From Cellvibrionales bacterium UBA5860 (GTDB taxonomy: Bacteria > Pseudomonadota > Gammaproteobacteria > Pseudomonadales > Porticoccaceae), in NCBI GenBank assembly GCA_002431545.1, contig DJFY01000100.1:6191-15954 (forward strand): 9,764 nucleotides of DNA. Direction: 5' to 3'. How positions within the stretch are numbered: position 1 is the stretch's first letter; each line of letters starts with the position of its first letter. The translations under genes and the position numbers were made by a program. The notes beneath the pieces were generated by a model, which saw nothing but the letters and a program-made list of their open reading frames with translations, had not been told where the DNA came from and ran no database searches. Below are positions 6,284 to 9,764 of the stretch, in pieces.

Positions 6284-8131
6284 TCAGTCCAGCTCGAATT
6301 CCTGGCGCCAGTCGGTGGCATCCTGCCACTCGGGCTGGCGGTTTTTTTCGAGGATCACGTTCTCCATCACCAGATAGTCCATTTCGGTACGCATAAAGCA
6401 ACGGTAGGCATCCTCCGGCGTATTGACGATAGGCTCGCCGCGCACATTGAAAGAGGTATTGACACTGACCGGGCACCCGGTGAGCTTATCGAACTCGTCG
6501 AGCAGATGGCAGAACCGCGGATTGGTTTCCGGGTGCGCGGTTTGCAGCCGCGCAGAGTAATCTACATGCGTGACCGCGGGAATTTCCGAGCGGGGGATGT
6601 TGAGTTTTTCGATGCCGAAAAGTTTTTCCTGTTCCGGTGTCATGGTCAGTCTGCGCTGTGCAGCAACGGGTGCCACCATCAGCATGTAGGGACTGGGAGA
6701 AGCATGTTCAAACCACTCGCCCAGTTTGTCCGCCTTGACTACCGGAGCAAAGGGGCGAAACGACTCCCGGTATTTTATTTTCAGATTCATGGTCGACTGC
6801 ATTTTCGGGCTGCGTGGGTCGCCAATGATCGAGCGTGCACAGAGCGCGCGAGGTCCGAATTCCATGCGCCCCTGAAACCAGCCGATGACGTTTTCATCGG
6901 CCATGATACGCGCCAGGCGGGGCATGAGTTCAGCGTCCGGGAGAATCTCGTACACCGCGTTTACCGAGTCGAGATATCGTGTGATGTCATTCTCGCTGTA
7001 ACGCGGGCCGAGATAACTGCCGGCCATGGCGTCCAGTTTTTCGGGATCCGGTTGTCGGGGTTGCTCGAGGTATTCGTGCCAGATGGCCAGGGCAGCGCCG
7101 AGAGCGCCACCGGCATCGCCGGCAGCCGGTTGCACCCAGATATTGTCGAACGGACCTTCGCGCAGCAGCCGTCCGTTGGCGACGCAGTTCAGGGCGACGC
7201 CGCCGGCCAGGCATAGGTTATCGACCTGTAATTCCCGATGCACGGCGCGCGCCAGCTTGAGCACGATTTCTTCGGTCACCACTTGTATCGAGCGCGCCAT
7301 GTCCATTTCTTTTTGGGTGATTTCGCTCTCGGCAGCTCGCGGTGGCCCATCAAACAGGCGATGAAAGGCCTCGCCAGTCATGGTCAGGCCGGCGGCGTAG
7401 TTAAAGAAGCGCATGTCGAGCCGAAAACTGCCGTCTTCCTTGATATCGATAAGATTATCCAGAATACGGTCGACGTAACGGGGCTCCCCGTAGGGTGCCA
7501 GCCCCATCAGTTTGTATTCGCCGGAGTTGACCTTGAAGCCCGTGTAATAGGTAAAGGCCGAGTAGAGTAGACCAAGGGAATGGGGGAAGTCGATTTCCCA
7601 CTGTGGTGTCAGTTGATGGCCATCGCCCAGCCACACTGAGCTCGTTGCCCATTCGCCGACCCCATCGAGACATAGCACGGCAGCCCGATCGTAAGGGCTG
7701 GGGAAAAACGCCGAAGCGGCGTGCGCCTGGTGGTGTTCGGTAAACATCAGGGCCGGCAGATCTTTTTCCGGCATCTGGCCGAGATCGGCGAATTCCCGTT
7801 TAAGTGTTTTCTTCAGGTAGAGTTTTTCTTTGAGCCACACGGGGATAGCCGTCAGGAAGGAGCGAAAACCCCGAGGCGCGTAGGACAGATAGGTTTCGAG
7901 TAAGCGCTCGAATTTGATCAGGGGCTTGTCGTAGAAAACGATATGATCGATGTCTGCGAGGGAAAGCGAAGCTTCCCGCAGACAGTATGCTGCAGCGTGG
8001 CGTGGAAAGGCCGGATCGTGCTTTTTGCGTGTAAATCGTTCTTCCTGCGCGGCGGCGGTAATTTTACCGTCGACAACCAGCGCGGCGGCGCTGTCGTGAT
8101 AATAAGCGGAAATGCCCAGAATGGCCGTCAA
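6284..8131 (-). CDS. NodU/CmcH/TobZ-family carbamoyltransferase
   Basis: This enzyme uses carbamoyl phosphate and ATP, through carbamoyl-adenylate, to carbamoylate a hydroxyl group, often on a sugar or secondary metabolite. It is about 615 residues, the normal family length. The N-terminus reads TAILGISAYYHDSAA, typical of the Kae1-like ASKHA fold. The metal site EHHQAHAAS is at about 132-140, with DGVGE shortly after, then LAGGVALN around 308. The C-terminal domain carries FGPRALCARSIIGDPR around 425-440, RESFRPFAP and NTSFNVRGEP. The start is TTG at 8131, preceded by GGGGGA and directly before the conserved ILGIS; an in-frame TTG at 8143 would add four residues but has a poorer ribosome site. 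It is the first gene of the carbamoyltransferase-SxtJ-DUF5989 unit. With an LPS kinase and SGNH protein beside it, the acceptor is more likely a surface glycan than a small molecule, but this is inference. Confidence 0.93.
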   Translation of the reverse strand: MTAILGISAYYHDSAAALVVDGKITAAAQEERFTRKKHDPAFPRHAAAYCLREASLSLADIDHIVFYDKPLIKFERLLETYLSYAPRGFRSFLTAIPVWLKEKLYLKKTLKREFADLGQMPEKDLPALMFTEHHQAHAASAFFPSPYDRAAVLCLDGVGEWATSSVWLGDGHQLTPQWEIDFPHSLGLLYSAFTYYTGFKVNSGEYKLMGLAPYGEPRYVDRILDNLIDIKEDGSFRLDMRFFNYAAGLTMTGEAFHRLFDGPPRAAESEITQKEMDMARSIQVVTEEIVLKLARAVHRELQVDNLCLAGGVALNCVANGRLLREGPFDNIWVQPAAGDAGGALGAALAIWHEYLEQPRQPDPEKLDAMAGSYLGPRYSENDITRYLDSVNAVYEILPDAELMPRLARIMADENVIGWFQGRMEFGPRALCARSIIGDPRSPKMQSTMNLKIKYRESFRPFAPVVKADKLGEWFEHASPSPYMLMVAPVAAQRRLTMTPEQEKLFGIEKLNIPRSEIPAVTHVDYSARLQTAHPETNPRFCHLLDEFDKLTGCPVSVNTSFNVRGEPIVNTPEDAYRCFMRTEMDYLVMENVILEKNRQPEWQDATDWRQEFELD

Positions 8132-8373
8132 TCCGTCCCCCAATTGCTCACTGCTGATATGACCTTCAACCGGCGCGGTGCCGGTCTGCCTGGATTGCGT
8201 TCTGCACGTCCGTGACGTTTGTGCGCCGCGTCAGGCACCGTCGCCCGAGCGGTAATCCGATCCTGGCATTACGCGTACTTCGGGCGGTGCCTATTGTACA
8301 ACTTGTTTGTGGCCGGGCGCAGGTAATATGCCTGTCCGGTTTTCGGATGTGCGCTGGCGGATACCTTCGGCTC
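8132..8373 (-). other. Leader region of the carbamoyltransferase unit
   Basis: This gap of about 240 nt follows the - strand SMP-30 gene and precedes the carbamoyltransferase. It holds a small hairpin (ACCGGC 8169-8174 with GCCGGT 8180-8185) and a possible -10 box, TACAAT, on the - strand at 8293-8298 inside the palindrome TTGTACAA (8295-8302 on the + strand). No matching -35 box is seen, so promoter placement is tentative. No gene is evident. Confidence 0.3.
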
Positions 8374-9225
8374 TCAGGGCGAACCGGCACCCGGTATATC
8401 GACGCGGGTAATTTCAATCTGCGCGCCTTGCTTACCTTTGCCAATATCAGACATTTTGCCGTCGAAAGTCAGGCAGTGCAGGGTTTTCATATCTTCGCCA
8501 CCCAGGGTGCAAGCCACAGCGCGGCGGTCATTCAGTCTGATAATGTCGGTGACTTCGCCACCGTCCAGCACACGCACGTAGCAGTCGTTGGCGAAAGCCG
8601 CCAACCAGATGCCGCCCTCGGCGTCGAGGGTGATCCCATCGGGGGTGTAGTCGCCGAGGTCGGCAAATACGCGCCGTCCACTCAATGTACCGTCGTCCGC
8701 TATATCGAACGCTGTCAGGCGCTTGCCCCAGCTCTCGGCAACGACCAGGGTGTGGCCGTCGGGGGTGACCACAGGACCGTTGGGGAAATGTAATTCGTTG
8801 GCGACTTCCCGGGCCGAGCCGTCCGGCTTTACCAGAACCAGCGCCCCCGGTTTGAATTCCTCTCCGCGAAACAGGTCGTAGCCCATGCTGCCCACATAGG
8901 CATTGCCTTTGCTGTCGACTACCATGTCATTGATCTCGCCCTCGACCAGGTGGCTGATGTCGGCATGCAAAGTGAGTTGTCCGCCCTCGATGCGTTTCAG
9001 GCAACGGTCATGCATGGATACGACGAGCGGAGTGCCGTCTTGCAGAAAACCGATGCCCGAGGGGCGCTCCGGCACTTCTGCCATCAGTTGGCAACTGCCG
9101 TCCGAAGCGATGGTGTAAACTTTCTTACCGTTGACGTCGGAAACCCACAACTGGCCATTACGCCAACGCGGCCCTTCCAGAAAGGTAAAACCGTCGGCTA
9201 GGACCTCTAGCTTACGTGTACTCAT
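8374..9225 (-). CDS. SMP-30/gluconolactonase/LRE-family protein (copy 2)
   Basis: This 283-residue six-bladed propeller is the paralogue of the gene at 2058-2909, with gapless alignment and about 53% identity by hand count. Metal ligands fall at identical positions: Glu17 (FLEGPRW), Asn99 (EIND), Asn149 (HFPNG) and Asp196 (YTPDG). The most conserved stretch is about 171-200, around RRVFADLGDYTPDG, beside the catalytic metal site. The start is supported by AGGGGAA seven bases upstream (9233-9239). No signal peptide is seen, so a cytoplasmic lactonase-type hydrolase is likely. It is divergent from the epoxide-hydrolase-family gene across 156 bp, which fits shared control of a catabolic pathway. 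Other SMP-30 proteins hydrolyse sugar lactones or organophosphates, so the substrate is open. Confidence 0.93.
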   Translation of the reverse strand: MSTRKLEVLADGFTFLEGPRWRNGQLWVSDVNGKKVYTIASDGSCQLMAEVPERPSGIGFLQDGTPLVVSMHDRCLKRIEGGQLTLHADISHLVEGEINDMVVDSKGNAYVGSMGYDLFRGEEFKPGALVLVKPDGSAREVANELHFPNGPVVTPDGHTLVVAESWGKRLTAFDIADDGTLSGRRVFADLGDYTPDGITLDAEGGIWLAAFANDCYVRVLDGGEVTDIIRLNDRRAVACTLGGEDMKTLHCLTFDGKMSDIGKGKQGAQIEITRVDIPGAGSP

Positions 9226-9232
9226 ATCTTGC

Positions 9233-9239
9233 TTCCCCT
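9233..9239 (-). promoter_or_regulatory. Ribosome binding site of SMP-30 copy 2
   Basis: AGGGGAA on the - strand ends seven bases before the ATG at 9225 and confirms that start. Confidence 0.65.
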
Positions 9240-9370
9240 GATTAAAACCTGCCTTAAAGCTAGTTGATTGTCGTTAATTTGCCACTCTGATTGAGGCCTG
9301 CTGGAGAGGCGTATCGGAATAGCCCGACTATACTGGGAGTGACCTTGAATTACAGACAACCGATACTTAA

Positions 9371-9375
9371 AGGAG
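9371..9375 (+). promoter_or_regulatory. Ribosome binding site of the epoxide-hydrolase-family gene
   Basis: AGGAG lies six bases before the ATG at 9382, a near-ideal arrangement. A TATACT at 9329-9334 could be the -10 box, but no convincing -35 box precedes it. Confidence 0.7.
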
Positions 9376-9381
9376 CGGACA

Positions 9382-9764
9382 ATGACAGCAACCGCAAAGC
9401 GCGTCGCCGGAGATCTAACTTTACAGGACAGAAACGAACGACTGACCAGGGCATTTTTCAAGGCCTGGGAGCAGGCGGACGAAGAAGCCATCGTCGATTT
9501 TTTTGCCGATGATGCGATCTACCACAACATTCCCTATAAGCCCGTGGAAGGCATCGCCAATATTCGTAAAGCTGTCGCTGGCTTTCTGAAAACCGGAGAG
9601 GATATGACCTTCGATTTAATAAAACTCGTTGTGGCCGGGGACAGCGTCGTCACCGAGCGCGTCGACGGCTGGACCCAAAAGGGTAAACGGAAAAGCTTGC
9701 CAGTTCTCGGGATGCTGGAATTTAACGACGCGGGCAAGCTCACCGGTTGGCGGGAATATTTCGA
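9382..9764 (+). CDS. Limonene-1,2-epoxide hydrolase-family protein, 3'-truncated by window edge
   Basis: The frame is open to the window end, giving 127 residues plus two bases of the next codon; family members are about 150 residues. The fold is the NTF2-like cone used by limonene-1,2-epoxide hydrolase, which adds water to an epoxide to give a diol in one step. Active-site residues of that family are present in order: Tyr47 and Asn49 in IYHNIP (family Tyr53, Asn55), and Arg93 and Asp95 in TERVDGW (family Arg99, Asp101). The last visible residues, GKLTGWREYF, match the segment before the family's third acid, Asp132; the final two bases are GA, consistent with Asp but not proving it. The start is set by AGGAG six bases upstream. 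It is divergent from SMP-30 copy 2. A wider NTF2-like role such as ketosteroid isomerase is less likely, because the epoxide hydrolase residues are all there. Confidence 0.88.
   Translation, partial: MTATAKRVAGDLTLQDRNERLTRAFFKAWEQADEEAIVDFFADDAIYHNIPYKPVEGIANIRKAVAGFLKTGEDMTFDLIKLVVAGDSVVTERVDGWTQKGKRKSLPVLGMLEFNDAGKLTGWREYF

Noticed and set aside
6506..7216. 236-codon frame on the + strand
   Set aside because: It is antisense to the well-conserved carbamoyltransferase core and has no family signal.
5855..8131. Saxitoxin-like biosynthesis suggested by the SxtJ name
   Set aside because: SxtJ and NodU-type carbamoyltransferases are widespread outside toxin clusters, and no other saxitoxin-type enzyme is present.
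2910..8373. Composite transposon bounded by the SMP-30 pair
   Set aside because: No transposase, insertion-sequence ends or target-site duplications were seen, and the paralogues are too diverged to be recent terminal repeats.
8212..8793. 193-codon frame on the + strand
   Set aside because: It mostly overlaps SMP-30 copy 2 in antisense and has no recognisable domain.

Overview
The window looks like chromosomal DNA from a Gram-negative bacterium, most likely a marine-type gammaproteobacterium. This placement is inference. It rests on the WaaP/InaA-type lipopolysaccharide kinase, moderately GC-rich codon use, AGGAG-type ribosome binding sites, and a mix of zinc alcohol dehydrogenases, SMP-30 proteins and a limonene-epoxide-hydrolase-type enzyme that is common in hydrocarbon- or terpenoid-degrading marine lineages. 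There are ten protein genes. No RNA gene, transposase, CRISPR array or tRNA was seen.

Left flank (1-2909, + strand): two tandem zinc-dependent alcohol dehydrogenases, the first cut by the window edge, then a hairpin terminator and an SMP-30/gluconolactonase-family gene. Right flank (8374-9764): a second SMP-30 gene on the - strand, paralogous to the first (same length, no gaps, about 53% identical by hand count). Divergent from it is a limonene-1,2-epoxide-hydrolase-family gene cut by the right edge. Together the flanks look catabolic. A reasonable inference is epoxide to diol (epoxide hydrolase), diol to ketone or aldehyde (dehydrogenases), then lactone opening (SMP-30 proteins), acting on a cyclic or terpenoid substrate. 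The monooxygenases such a route needs are not in the window.

Centre (3243-8131): a block of envelope genes unrelated to the catabolic flanks. On the + strand are an LPS-kinase-family protein with a TTG start and a membrane-anchored SGNH-hydrolase-like protein. Converging on them from the - strand is a compact three-gene unit: a NodU/CmcH/TobZ-type carbamoyltransferase, an SxtJ-family membrane protein, and a 50-residue DUF5989-like membrane protein that overlaps the sxtJ stop codon. The block could modify a cell-surface glycan by phosphorylation, acyl or ester chemistry and carbamoylation. That joint function is inference from family and neighbourhood.

Non-coding structure worth attention: a 15-bp in-frame tandem duplication that repeats the stop codon of the first SMP-30 gene; a second 15-bp tandem repeat close by; a three-armed inverted repeat ahead of the kinase that allows two mutually exclusive hairpins; and a cluster of nested inverted repeats between the two converging envelope units. 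No standard strong sigma-70 promoter could be assigned with confidence.
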